Below are positions 36,015-44,452 of a DNA stretch of 64,000 nt, in pieces. Numbering within the stretch: position 1 is the stretch's first letter; each line of letters opens with the position of its first letter. Below the pieces are notes generated by a model. The model was not told where the DNA came from. It made no database searches and saw only the letters and a list, made by a program, of their open reading frames with translations. The position numbers and the translations under genes were made by a program. This DNA comes from an uncultured Kiritimatiellota bacterium (GTDB lineage: Bacteria; Verrucomicrobiota; Kiritimatiellia; RFP12; UBA1067). The DNA lies in NCBI GenBank assembly GCA_934621385.1, contig CAKTUI010000008.1, forward strand, positions 3,982 through 67,981, written 5' to 3'.

Positions 36015-36070
36015 CAAGTTTCCGCCATGTCACCCGCATCAACGTGTCCCTCTGGGGAAATCGTGTGTAA
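36011..36070 (+). pseudogene. Decapitated hipA: first 19 codons only
   Basis: ATG 36011 overlaps the hipB stop. The product TSFRHVTRINVSLWGNRV matches the first strand of HipA kinases (INVxLWGxxVG), then a TAA follows where the Gly should be. About 400 codons of HipA are missing; the downstream DNA is the 3' end of an unrelated gene on the other strand. Confidence 0.65.
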
Positions 36071-36076
36071 CGCGCC

Positions 36077-36496
36077 TTACCAATCCCACCTTTTTGGCCG
36101 CGCCCATTTCTCTCTAGGGGCATAACGCGCCGCATGGGGCAAGGCAATCCCGCCAAGGAGGTTGTTCAATTCCACAAGTTCAATCGCATCCGGTTCTGCT
36201 CCATAACCGCACAGAGACTGATGCGACAGTGCAAATGCCGTAGCTAATACATGAAACATTTTATCATCAATGCTTAGGCGATCGTGCGCAACCAGTTCGG
36301 AGACCGTCATGACTTGCGAGAACCTATATTTGCAATTCTTGTTTGCACTTTCAACGGGCAGTCTTAAGCGATGGAAAATACTTCCACCACCAGAATAACA
36401 AATCGGTCTACCATCTAGTATCTGTTCACACAAGTTCATAAACGGCATAACGCGTATCAAGTCTTGATTCTCATATTGCCCTCTCAGAATAGACAT
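36077..36496 (-). CDS. Unknown protein downstream of a G-tract repeat
   Basis: 139 aa from ATG 36496 (start uncertain). I do not recognise the family. The frame remains open further upstream through a 13-base C tract (36596-36608) to a GTG at 36622, giving 181 codons and a prefix with four Pro; that extension has no ribosome binding site and lies in a repeat, so I do not adopt it. Visible features: ILDGRPICYSGGGSIFHRLR and ALSHQSLCGYGAEPDAIELV. Composition is AT-richer than neighbours. It abuts the truncated hipA and may be its interrupter, or a fragment itself. Confidence 0.4.
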   Translation of the reverse strand: MSILRGQYENQDLIRVMPFMNLCEQILDGRPICYSGGGSIFHRLRLPVESANKNCKYRFSQVMTVSELVAHDRLSIDDKMFHVLATAFALSHQSLCGYGAEPDAIELVELNNLLGGIALPHAARYAPREKWARPKRWDW

Positions 36497-36563
36497 AAGA
36501 TTATCAGCGTCCCCAAATGAGAAATGGAAAAGGGCACTGCGGCGGAAGTTGATTCCGTCGGCA

Positions 36564-37180
36564 CAAAAGCCTTGATTTGAACGCGGACTGTTACTGGGGG
36601 GGGGGGGGTATTTTTTGCACACAAGCCCGCCAACGCAAGATTTTGCGCCGCTACGCCCTCAACTGGACAAGCCACAACTAAGCCCGACCCCACATCTCGT
36701 CCAATAGTTTACCATAATCCACTTCCCCTGTGCGCAACAAAAGGCGCAGAAACTGCACATATAATGAGTCAGCAAGAAACGGAAAGACCGCTGGTGTTTC
36801 GCAGAAAGTGCCGCGCACGCGTCAGATTGTCGGGGGATGCGCATCTCCCGACCTTTGGGTTGCGCAAGTCGACATCCTTAGGTTGCGCAACCTAACACCC
36901 CCGGGATGCGCATCCCCCGCCCCTCCCCTTCGCCTTCGAAGGACGCATGGTCGTCTTTTGCCCTATCACCCAAACCAACCGGGAAAACAAGCCATTATCA
37001 GTCAAATGCAAAGTGCCGCGCCTTCACAACGCATGCGCGGCGGTTTGAGACTTGGAACAAACGGTCATCTCGCGCCCAAAGCGGGAGGTGGCCGATGCGC
37101 AACCTGGAACTTCATGCCGTCCTAACTGGAACTCGTGCGAGTTGCAAGTCCAACTCCCAAAAGTCCCACGCTCAGAAGTG
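36564..37180. repeat. G-tract intergenic repeat, copy 1 (with a 205-bp insert)
   Basis: About 410 bp of this stretch matches 57385-57800. Shared landmarks in order: AAAAGCCTTGATTT, a G tract (13 G, 36596-36608), TTTTGCGCCG, CCCGACCCC, TTTACCATAAT, a REP-like hairpin (GCCGCGC/GCGCGGC near 37014-37040), and AACTGGAACTCGTGCGAGTT. Copy 1 has an extra 205 bp bounded by direct repeats of AAAGTGCCGCGC (36805-36816 and 37010-37021). On the minus strand both copies contain an extended -10-like TATGGTAAACT (36706-36716 here) and a short frame (GTG GGG TCG...) running into the C tract. No standard gene is present. Confidence 0.8.
36830..36920. repeat. Four TGCGCA-centred palindromes at exact 23-bp spacing
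   Basis: TGCGCA occurs at 36838-36843, 36861-36866, 36884-36889 and 36907-36912, always 23 bp apart. Units 1 and 4 are GGGATGCGCATC-type, units 2 and 3 GGTTGCGCAA-type; unit 3 is an 18-bp perfect palindrome (36878-36895) and unit 4 a 14-bp one (36903-36916). All lie within the 205-bp insert of the G-tract repeat. Confidence 0.8.
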
Positions 37181-37188
37181 CCGCGAAC

Positions 37189-38514
37189 TCACTTGCCGAC
37201 GCAGAAATGCGAGAACAGCGAATCCAACAGGTCGCTCGAATAAGTCGCCCCAATGAGGCGACCCAGTGTTTCCGCACACGAACGAACCGCATTCGCCAAC
37301 AGCACAAGGTCGTCCCCAAGACTTTCTGTCCCTACCAGCGCGGCAGATGCGGACTGCAAAAGCGACATTTCACGCTCACTCGTGCTGACAAGTCCATCTG
37401 TTGCACCACCGGCAAGCGATTCCAGTCGTCCCACAATCGCTCGCTTCAGCTTCTCAAGCCCCTCCCCCGTCACAGAACTGACGCGGAGTGCCGCGCTCGC
37501 ATCCTCGTGCGGATGCAAATCACACTTGGAACTGATTCGCAGAACCTTTTCCCTATCCAAAACCGCCGCTCCCGAACCGTGTGTAGCCGCCTCCGCCATC
37601 TCCGAATCCGAAAGAAGAAGGACGATGTCCGCACGCGCAACGAGTGCCTCGGCCCGCTTCACGCCCTCGGCTTCGATGTCATCCCCCGTTTCACGCAGGC
37701 CCGCCGTGTCCACGAGGCGGATGGGCCATCCGTCGAGGTCGAGTCCCTCCTCAATTGAATCACGCGTTGTGCCCGGGGTTGACGAGACAATGGCGCGGCA
37801 GTCACCCAAGAGCGCATTCATGAGGGAACTCTTGCCCGCATTCGGCGGACCGGCCAAGACCACCAACGCACCTTCCCGCAGCAGGCGACCTCCACGAGCC
37901 CCTTTCTGCGCGTCGGCAATGGCGCGGGTCAGCGCCCCTGCCTCACGCCTCACGCCGTCCCAAAAATCCGTCGGCAGTTCCTCCTCCGAGATGTCGAGGG
38001 CGTGTTCAAGTGTCGTCGAAAGTGAGAGTGCTCGGTCGTAAAGGACGCGGTATTCCGTCCGCTTGGCACCATTCAGCCGCGCCAGCGCATCATCCGCCGC
38101 ACGGTCGGTCTTCGCATCGACGAGTTCAATGACGCTTTCGGCCTCCGACAGGTCAAGTTTCCCATTGAGGAAGGCTCGTTCGGTAAATTCGCCGCGCCGC
38201 GCCAGTCGTGCCCCCGCTGCGAAACAGGCCTCCAAAATGCGCTGCGGCGTCACGCTTCCACCATGGCACTGGAATTCGACGACATCCTCTCCCGTATAGG
38301 AATGAGGGCTACGAAAGGCGAGAACGACAGCCGAATCGAGCAGATGACCCGCCGAATCGTGCAACGCGGCATAGGCGATACGCCCGGGTGTCGGGGGCCG
38401 CCCGGAGAGCGCCCGCGCGACCTCAAAAGCCTCGGGACCGCTCACCCGAACAACGGCAATGCCACCGCGCCCAGGCGCAGTGGCAATTGCCGCGATTGTT
38501 CGAATCTCGTCCAT
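37189..38514 (-). CDS. mnmE: tRNA modification GTPase MnmE
   Basis: 441 aa. With MnmG it modifies the wobble uridine of tRNAs (cmnm5U). The N-terminal folate-binding domain opens with IAAIATAPGRGGIAVVRVSG; the central helical domain carries EFTERAFLNGKLDL; the inserted G domain has GPPNAGKSS (222-230), TTRD and DTAGLRET; the C-terminal motif CVGK holds the catalytic Cys. The Lys/Cys end is intact. It lies one codon-length after the end of the G-tract repeat, and mnmG is not in the window. Confidence 0.95.
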   Translation of the reverse strand: MDEIRTIAAIATAPGRGGIAVVRVSGPEAFEVARALSGRPPTPGRIAYAALHDSAGHLLDSAVVLAFRSPHSYTGEDVVEFQCHGGSVTPQRILEACFAAGARLARRGEFTERAFLNGKLDLSEAESVIELVDAKTDRAADDALARLNGAKRTEYRVLYDRALSLSTTLEHALDISEEELPTDFWDGVRREAGALTRAIADAQKGARGGRLLREGALVVLAGPPNAGKSSLMNALLGDCRAIVSSTPGTTRDSIEEGLDLDGWPIRLVDTAGLRETGDDIEAEGVKRAEALVARADIVLLLSDSEMAEAATHGSGAAVLDREKVLRISSKCDLHPHEDASAALRVSSVTGEGLEKLKRAIVGRLESLAGGATDGLVSTSEREMSLLQSASAALVGTESLGDDLVLLANAVRSCAETLGRLIGATYSSDLLDSLFSHFCVGK

Positions 38515-38529
38515 CTGGGGGCGAACCCC

Positions 38530-40860
38530 TTACTTGATGGCGCGGAAGAACTTGCGCATCTCGTCCGCCGTCTTGCAGGCCGCCAGACGACGATAACCGT
38601 CATCATCGCGCAAAATGCGCGAGATGCAGGCCATCAGCTGCAGATAAGGCATCTGCTCCGCATCATTCGCCAGCGTCAGGACGATGATTTCGACGGGGCT
38701 CTTGTCAATCGTCTCGTAGTCGGCGATGCAGCCGCCGGCCGTCCCCGAATTGTCCACGATTGCAACGGCTCCGACAATCCCTTGGACGCTCGCATCGCGT
38801 CCGTGCGGTACGGCGATGCCGTGGTCGAGCCCCGTGGGCATGGACTTCTCGCGGCGCATCACGGAGGCCGTGGCAGCCGCGACATCCTTCACGTGATTCG
38901 GGCACGTCTTCGCAATTTCCGCGACAATCTTCGCAATCGCCTCCTCCTTCGTCGCGGCGCGGAAGGACGGCAACATCACGAAGGCCTGCAGATAGCGGCG
39001 CACATTCCGGGGACTCTTCTTCACCTTGCACTCGTCCGACGAGGCCTCCTCGGGTTCCGTTCGGATGGGTTTGGCAATCGCACGGGCCAGGTCGTTCATC
39101 TGGCTCGCGACCTCCATCCAGGCCGTCATCACCATCGCCTCCTCGGCTGGTGTGCACTGGACATAAATCTTGTTTTCCTCGCGGCGGATGGCGATTTCCA
39201 TCGCATTCATCGTCACTTCCCAAATCTCGCCCTCCTGCGAGAGAAGGGACGTGAAGAAGCCTTCCGAACGGAACTCCGCAACGAGTTTCTCCATCACGTA
39301 TTCCGCAACATCCGCCGAACTCAACGCGAAGCTGATTTCACGCGAACCGGACTGGTTGGGACGGGGATGCCGCACGCCACGGGCGGAAGAGCGGAACAGC
39401 CCGACGAGTGCAGGCGGCGCAACCACCGTCGTGATGAGCGTCATCATAATGCCGATGCCGAAGACCTCGGCGCTCAGAATCGGCCGACCGTTGACCATGG
39501 TCGAGACACCGATGCCGGCGATGATGAGGGCGACCTCACCACGCGGAATCATGCCCGCACCCACACGAAGAGCACCGCGCAGGTTGAAGCCGCAGAAAAG
39601 CGAGGGAATTGCACAACCGATAATCTTCGCCAAAACGGCCAAACCCGTGTAAATTGCGCCAAATTCGAGCACAGGGCGCGAGCACAGGGCGCGGCAGTCG
39701 ACCATCATACCCATCACGCAGAAGAAGATCGGCACGAGGAAGGTATAGACGGGCTGGAGATTCTCCTGGGTGATGTACTTGAGGTCCGTCCGGCTCAGGG
39801 CAAGGCCAATGACGTAGGCACCAATGATGAGCGTCAGGCCCATGGCCTCGAAAAGTCCCGCAATCACGAGCGAAAGCCCGAATGCCAGCGTGGCAATCGC
39901 AACATGGCTCTTGAAGAGCTTGAGAAGCCACGAAATGCGCCGCGCAAAGAGGACACCAAGCACCGTGCCACCCAACCAAATGCCGAAGGCCTTCATTGCC
40001 ACCATGCCGATGGCCGCCCATTCGATGCCCTGCTTCGCACCTTCGCCGGACTTCGCCTGCGCGGCGATGATGCCCATGCCAATCGCCAGCACGATGATGC
40101 CGAGCACGTCGTCAATCACGGCACCCGCCATGATCGTCACGCCCTCCTCCGTATCCATCTTGCGCCGTTCGGAGAGAATTCGCGCCGTAATGCCGACCGA
40201 GGTCGCCGTGCACATAATGCCCATGAACATCGGCGCAGGATCCATAATCGCCTTGACCAGACTCACCGACGCATCGGTTGCCAAGTAGCCGAATGTCGCT
40301 GGCATGAACTTCGGCAACAGGTAGACCGCACAGAGATCGCCGAAGAGGAAGCTCGCCACAACGCCGCCAATGCCCACCAGCGACCCGGCGAACGCAAACT
40401 TGAGGAACATCTTCAAGTTCGTCTCGATACCCGACAAAAACAGCAGAACTACGCTTGCAATTGTGCAGATACCATAAAGTTCGGGCGTCACCGCAAACGG
40501 CGCATTGCCGGTCGACTGGGCGATGAGTTCGAGTTCACCACCCCTGAACAGTCCGTACTTGAAAAGTCCCTCGCCAAAGCCGATGCCACCGAGGCACCAC
40601 GGACCAATCAAAATACCAGCGCCCAACTCACCCAAAACGGACGGCAACTTGAAGAGAGAGGCCACCATGCCACCCAGTTTTGCCGCGAAAAGAATGAGGC
40701 CGATTTGTAGCGCAAGAAGCGTCATTTTGTGCGCCAAAGGAAGCTCCTCCGGCTTAAAAGTGTCACTTACGGCACCTGCCGCGCCTGTCACCTCATCAGC
40801 AAAAACACCCGCCGCAGCCAAAATGACTGCGCCCACCAAAAACATTTTCCTGTTTTTCAT
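38530..40860 (-). CDS. CPA2-type Na+(K+)/H+ antiporter fused to a PTS EIIA domain
   Basis: 776 aa from ATG 40860. A signal-like N-terminus (KNRKMFLVGAVILAAAGVFA) precedes a 12-13-helix exchanger (residues about 55-490) with the CPA2 features GELGAGILIGP, the AVIDDVLGIIVLA Asp pair and MIPRGEVALIIAG. A soluble region follows, ending in an EIIA (fructose/nitrogen type) domain from about 620, with the phosphorylatable His in GIAVPHGRD. The fusion suggests that antiport is tuned by PTS-type phosphorylation. The ATG lacks a ribosome binding site and sits ten bases after a TGTGATAGACT -10-like motif. Confidence 0.87.
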   Translation of the reverse strand: MKNRKMFLVGAVILAAAGVFADEVTGAAGAVSDTFKPEELPLAHKMTLLALQIGLILFAAKLGGMVASLFKLPSVLGELGAGILIGPWCLGGIGFGEGLFKYGLFRGGELELIAQSTGNAPFAVTPELYGICTIASVVLLFLSGIETNLKMFLKFAFAGSLVGIGGVVASFLFGDLCAVYLLPKFMPATFGYLATDASVSLVKAIMDPAPMFMGIMCTATSVGITARILSERRKMDTEEGVTIMAGAVIDDVLGIIVLAIGMGIIAAQAKSGEGAKQGIEWAAIGMVAMKAFGIWLGGTVLGVLFARRISWLLKLFKSHVAIATLAFGLSLVIAGLFEAMGLTLIIGAYVIGLALSRTDLKYITQENLQPVYTFLVPIFFCVMGMMVDCRALCSRPVLEFGAIYTGLAVLAKIIGCAIPSLFCGFNLRGALRVGAGMIPRGEVALIIAGIGVSTMVNGRPILSAEVFGIGIMMTLITTVVAPPALVGLFRSSARGVRHPRPNQSGSREISFALSSADVAEYVMEKLVAEFRSEGFFTSLLSQEGEIWEVTMNAMEIAIRREENKIYVQCTPAEEAMVMTAWMEVASQMNDLARAIAKPIRTEPEEASSDECKVKKSPRNVRRYLQAFVMLPSFRAATKEEAIAKIVAEIAKTCPNHVKDVAAATASVMRREKSMPTGLDHGIAVPHGRDASVQGIVGAVAIVDNSGTAGGCIADYETIDKSPVEIIVLTLANDAEQMPYLQLMACISRILRDDDGYRRLAACKTADEMRKFFRAIK

Positions 40861-41049
40861 ATGGCAGAATAGTCTATCACATCCGCCGCCGAATGACAAG
40901 TACGCCGCCCGCTCGGGATCGTTCTAATGCCAGACTCCGTGAATTTTGACAAATTATAAGGAAATACGCGAAATGTCACGAAGAACAACGATAGAGTTCG
41001 TCAACACGCAGAGGCGTTGCGTACGCCCGACTGAATGATAAGCCCAACC

Positions 41050-42006
41050 CTACAATGCCTCGTTAAGCTTCCGCGCCGCCTTGTCTGCAAGATGAGTGTA
41101 GCCAAACTTACGCAATCCAAGGACAAAGAGATCCTGTCCTGTACGGCAAGTCTCGTACAACCGCGTACGCCGCCCCTGTCGCCATTCGCCCAATCCCTTG
41201 TAATAAAACTGCCGCAACCCTTCGGCAATGATGAACGGCACATGCCCGTATTTCAGGCACTCTTTCAGCAAGATTAAACGTCCAATGCGCCCATTGCCAT
41301 CCTGGAACGGATGAATAGCCTCAAATCGAACATGGAGGTCAAGAAGCGTTTCAAAGGACTTCTCCGCCCCCTTGTACCAGGCGAGCAGTCTGGCCATCTC
41401 ACGCGGGACATCCCCCACCGCACATGTCTCCATCTCGCCGACCACATTATCCAGTTTCTTGTACGCACCAACAGCAAACCAGCCCTTTCGACTGCCACTC
41501 GTGCCGCTCTTCAACTGCGCATGGAGCATCTTGACATAGCGCTCCGTCAGTGCAGCACCTGCCGATTCAATCACAAGGTCAATGCAGCGGAAATGGTTCG
41601 CCGTTTCCACAATGTCGTCAACTGGAATGTCTTGGGCGAGATTGCCCACCATCTGCGTCTCAAATATCCAGCGCGTCTGCTCATGCGTCAGGCGACTGCC
41701 CTCCATATGGTTCGTATTGTAAGTGAAGTCAATCTGCAACCGATGGTAGAGTCCGCCAGGTATGCGCCCGCGCTTCTCGGCCTTGAGAGCCGCCCAGATG
41801 GTTGACGGCACACTCTTGGCACGGGGTTTACGCGGCGGACGCACCGCATCTGTCGGAATCTGCCACGCCTTCCCTTGAAGGTTGACACCGGGAACCGCCC
41901 CCCGTTCGCAGTAAAGTTGGACGCTACGCGGTGTCACGCCCCACTTCTTCGCGGCCTCCGCGACAGTCATATACCTTCTCTTACGAGCCTCAAATTGACA
42001 AGCCAT
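41050..42006 (-). CDS. Fic/DOC family protein with N-terminal HTH, class II (self-inhibited)
   Basis: 318 aa. Fic enzymes transfer AMP or related groups to target proteins. The core motif HPFQDGNGRIGR is complete (residues 232-243). The inhibitory motif T-x3-E-G is present ahead of it as TNHMEG (98-103), so the protein is its own antitoxin. The first 60 residues form a MerR/excisionase-like HTH (MTVAEAAKKWGVTPRSVQLY), suggesting DNA binding. The ATG at 42006 follows a -10 by only six bases. It is next to the BREX operon but in a separate transcription unit. Confidence 0.9.
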   Translation of the reverse strand: MACQFEARKRRYMTVAEAAKKWGVTPRSVQLYCERGAVPGVNLQGKAWQIPTDAVRPPRKPRAKSVPSTIWAALKAEKRGRIPGGLYHRLQIDFTYNTNHMEGSRLTHEQTRWIFETQMVGNLAQDIPVDDIVETANHFRCIDLVIESAGAALTERYVKMLHAQLKSGTSGSRKGWFAVGAYKKLDNVVGEMETCAVGDVPREMARLLAWYKGAEKSFETLLDLHVRFEAIHPFQDGNGRIGRLILLKECLKYGHVPFIIAEGLRQFYYKGLGEWRQGRRTRLYETCRTGQDLFVLGLRKFGYTHLADKAARKLNEAL

Positions 42007-42023
42007 GCGAAAATTATATCATA
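42007..42023 (-). promoter_or_regulatory. Extended -10 promoter giving a leaderless fic transcript
   Basis: Minus strand TATGATATAAT (TATAAT at 42013-42018), then six bases (TTTCGC) and ATG. No ribosome binding site is possible in that space. Confidence 0.65.
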
Positions 42024-42161
42024 TTTTCACCCCTCAGTTTTACGGACATAACTTTCGCTTCAGCATCAGCAATGATAAAATCAGACGGGGCAACTGGAAG
42101 GAAAGGATGGAGCGGCATAGAAGAGCGAGCCATGTCCTCCGAATCACCTACCTGCCCACAT

Positions 42162-42197
42162 AAAAATGCGCGGCATCCATCCACGGGCTCACCGCGC
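42162..42197 (-). terminator. Intrinsic terminator of the BREX operon
   Basis: On the minus strand GCGCGG (42192-42197) pairs with CCGCGC (42168-42173) across an 18-base loop, followed by ATTTTTA (T tract 42162-42166). The stem begins just before the stop codon of the cysteine desulfurase, so termination is coupled to its end. Confidence 0.6.
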
Positions 42198-43316
42198 CCG
42201 ACGACGCAAGATGCTTCTTAACGCACCCAGTATCGCATCCTCATCCCATTGCGTATTTTCAAGTCCAAACGTAATGCGGATCGTGGACTCGGCAATCGCC
42301 TTCGGCACCCTAATCGCCTTGAGAACATGAGATACCTGCGTATTCTTCGAGTCACAGGCGGCACCCGTCGAAACCGCGATACCCTTCATATCCAGAATAT
42401 GCATCACTCCCTCAGCCGAATTGCCCGGAAACGCAACACTCACAAACCCCGGCAATCGTTTTGCGTCCGTTCCACCAAGATAGACCACATTGGGAAAGAA
42501 CGACCTCATCCCTTTGCAAAATCTTTCAGCAAGCCTATTCAGATGGACTGTATTCCTTGCCATATTTTCGCAGTTATACCGCAGAGCCGTTGCCATGCCG
42601 ACGATTGATGCAACATTTTCCGTTCCCGCGCGAAGGCCGTTCTCTTGTTGCCCGCCATTTAGCAACGGTTCGAGTTTCATGCCCTTGCGAATATAGAGGA
42701 ATCCGATGCCCTTGGGACCATTGAACTTATGTGCGCTCGCAGACAGAAAATCAACCCCCGCTTCCTGCACATCAATCGGGATGTGACCGACTGCCTGAAC
42801 TGCATCGGTATGGAACAACGCTCCACGTTTATGTGCGAACTCTGAAAGCAAATGAATTGGATTGATTGTGCCTATCTCGTTGTTGGCCATCATCACAGAG
42901 ACAAGTCCAATCCCAGCCGTCCAGACCTTTGAAAGCCGCTCCGGCATGATGTACCCGCCACCATTACCAACTTTGGGGCGGACAAATATCACCTCGCGGC
43001 CTTTACGCGCTTCGCTTGCGGCGGCGTTTAGAATTGCGTGATGTTCATATGACGAAACAAGCAACCCGCCAGAAGAGCCCTTAATCACCCAATTGTCCGC
43101 TTCAGTACCACCACTCGTAAAGAATATCTCATCTGGTTCGGCATTGATACACTCGGCAATCGTCGCTCTCGCATCCGCGACCGCCTTTTTCGCCGGTCTC
43201 GCCCATCCATGCAGACTTGACGGATTTCCGAAATCCTCCTTCAAGAATGGAAGCATCGCCTCCAACGCCTCTGGCATCAGAGGTGTTGTCGCGGCATGGT
43301 CGGCATAAACTTTCAT
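42189..43316 (-). CDS. Cysteine desulfurase, NifS/DndA-like
   Basis: 375 aa. PLP enzyme that moves sulfur from cysteine onto its own Cys as persulfide. Seen: N-terminal YADHAATTP, HTDAVQAVGHI, PLP Lys197 in SAHKFNGPKG, and active Cys321 in GAACDSKNTQVSHVL, in a short loop. The GAACDSKN form is found in DndA and NifS-group enzymes supplying DNA phosphorothioation or Fe-S clusters. Its start overlaps the previous gene's stop (ATGA), so it is the last gene of the BREX operon and presumably donates sulfur within that system (inference). It could instead be a general IscS/NifS; no IscU or tRNA thiolase is adjacent. Confidence 0.9.
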   Translation of the reverse strand: MKVYADHAATTPLMPEALEAMLPFLKEDFGNPSSLHGWARPAKKAVADARATIAECINAEPDEIFFTSGGTEADNWVIKGSSGGLLVSSYEHHAILNAAASEARKGREVIFVRPKVGNGGGYIMPERLSKVWTAGIGLVSVMMANNEIGTINPIHLLSEFAHKRGALFHTDAVQAVGHIPIDVQEAGVDFLSASAHKFNGPKGIGFLYIRKGMKLEPLLNGGQQENGLRAGTENVASIVGMATALRYNCENMARNTVHLNRLAERFCKGMRSFFPNVVYLGGTDAKRLPGFVSVAFPGNSAEGVMHILDMKGIAVSTGAACDSKNTQVSHVLKAIRVPKAIAESTIRITFGLENTQWDEDAILGALRSILRRRAR

Positions 43317-43843
43317 TGGTAAAATCCTTGATACATTCCCAATCCAATTTCTTCTTCAAGCAAATCGGAAATACGTTGTTCAACATCCTGTGGGTAATGT
43401 GATACTGCCCATCGAAACATTCTACACGTATAAAAACTTTCAGGGAGTTGTCGAACAAATACTTCTGGTATATCTTCTTCCGACGGCACATACTCGAATA
43501 TGCCGCCTGTTACATCTATCTTCCAGTTCTCAAACTCCCAGTGATCTGTTGCTCCTTCACGTGGCAGAACAGCTATGTGTACATTGTGTGGATAATTTTG
43601 ATGCTTCGCATAGCCATTCTTGGATACGCCACAGATATAGATGGCATCCCACGAATCTTGTGGAAATTCATCCATGACAATCGTTTGTCCAGGCAAAAAC
43701 TCTTTGTTAAGACGCGAGAACCGTTTGGAGTACTTACCCTTGATTGCGTTTGTGCAATGGTGCATAGGGTTGCATCCATGAGCATACTTGGCGTACAGCC
43801 ACATGAACTTGCTGCCATCGAAATTGTGAGTTAGCCGTATCAT
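43313..43843 (-). CDS. Unknown small protein in the BREX operon
   Basis: 176 aa, no family recognised. Sequence is mixed alpha/beta with His/Cys in the first 30 residues (KYAHGCNPMHHCTNAIKGKY) and an acidic C-terminus (SDLLEEEIGLGM). Overlaps the desulfurase by ATGA and the next upstream gene likewise, so translation is coupled. Low GC relative to core genes. It may be a modifier, or an immunity-like protein acquired with the island. Confidence 0.65.
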   Translation of the reverse strand: MIRLTHNFDGSKFMWLYAKYAHGCNPMHHCTNAIKGKYSKRFSRLNKEFLPGQTIVMDEFPQDSWDAIYICGVSKNGYAKHQNYPHNVHIAVLPREGATDHWEFENWKIDVTGGIFEYVPSEEDIPEVFVRQLPESFYTCRMFRWAVSHYPQDVEQRISDLLEEEIGLGMYQGFYQ

Positions 43844-44448
43844 TGGTTGCCATTCTTTGGAGGTTCTGGCGTATAGAAAACAAGTCCTTCGCCTTGCTCG
43901 TTAAGCAATGAACAAGCTTCGTCTAACGTCTCATTATCGATATCATTCCATGTGTTCAAGTCTTGAAACTTGTCCATTAGGAAATGTTCGATGCCTGTGT
44001 AAGTTGTAAAGAAATGGATTTCATAGAAATTGCAAACGGGTATTAGGTTGATGAACCCATATAAGGAATTATTGACTTTATTTTCTATGCAATAAACAAT
44101 GTCCTTTTTTACACTTGAAATATCGACAAATCTAGTCTCTTGACCATGCAGTTGTTTGGCAAATTCATCGTAATCATTAAATAGACTCTCAATAGTCGCC
44201 AATGAAGTGCCTGCGACGCAATCCCAAAATGAAGTACTATTTACTACTTTTTGCAGAATTTCGCGAGCTATTTGGTCATTGATTCCGTTAAAACGATATA
44301 GAGGAAAGTCGGGAAAATTCCCCAATTCCACCCATATTCCCGATGAATCCATAACAGTAAATTGAACACCCATATCATAAGTTTTGATGATGTTGCCAAT
44401 CGTCGGCTTTATTCTCGAAAGTAGATTGATTTTTTGCTCTCGTGTCAT
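43840..44448 (-). CDS. Unknown small protein in the BREX operon
   Basis: 202 aa from ATG 44448, preceded by a very good GGAGGTG site seven bases away. No family recognised. Contents: an N-terminal helical part (MTREQKINLLSRIKPTIGNI), an aromatic beta-rich centre and an Asp/Glu-rich end (NDIDNETLDEACSLLNEQGE). Coupled to the next gene by ATGA. AT-rich. Confidence 0.65.
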   Translation of the reverse strand: MTREQKINLLSRIKPTIGNIIKTYDMGVQFTVMDSSGIWVELGNFPDFPLYRFNGINDQIAREILQKVVNSTSFWDCVAGTSLATIESLFNDYDEFAKQLHGQETRFVDISSVKKDIVYCIENKVNNSLYGFINLIPVCNFYEIHFFTTYTGIEHFLMDKFQDLNTWNDIDNETLDEACSLLNEQGEGLVFYTPEPPKNGNQ

Positions 44449-44452
44449 CTTA

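Noticed and set aside
36497..36622. N-terminal extension reading through the 13-C tract from GTG 36622
   Set aside because: No ribosome binding site, lies wholly in the intergenic repeat, and the other repeat copy has a different tract length and no matching downstream gene.
36830..36920. CRISPR array
   Set aside because: The 23-bp periodic palindromes have no longer direct repeat or variable spacers; only the TGCGCA core and its flanks recur.
38263..40710. 815-codon open frame on the plus strand
   Set aside because: It is antisense to the antiporter and mnmE genes, which have clear domains; the product is Arg/His-rich with no fold, as expected from high-GC shadow frames.
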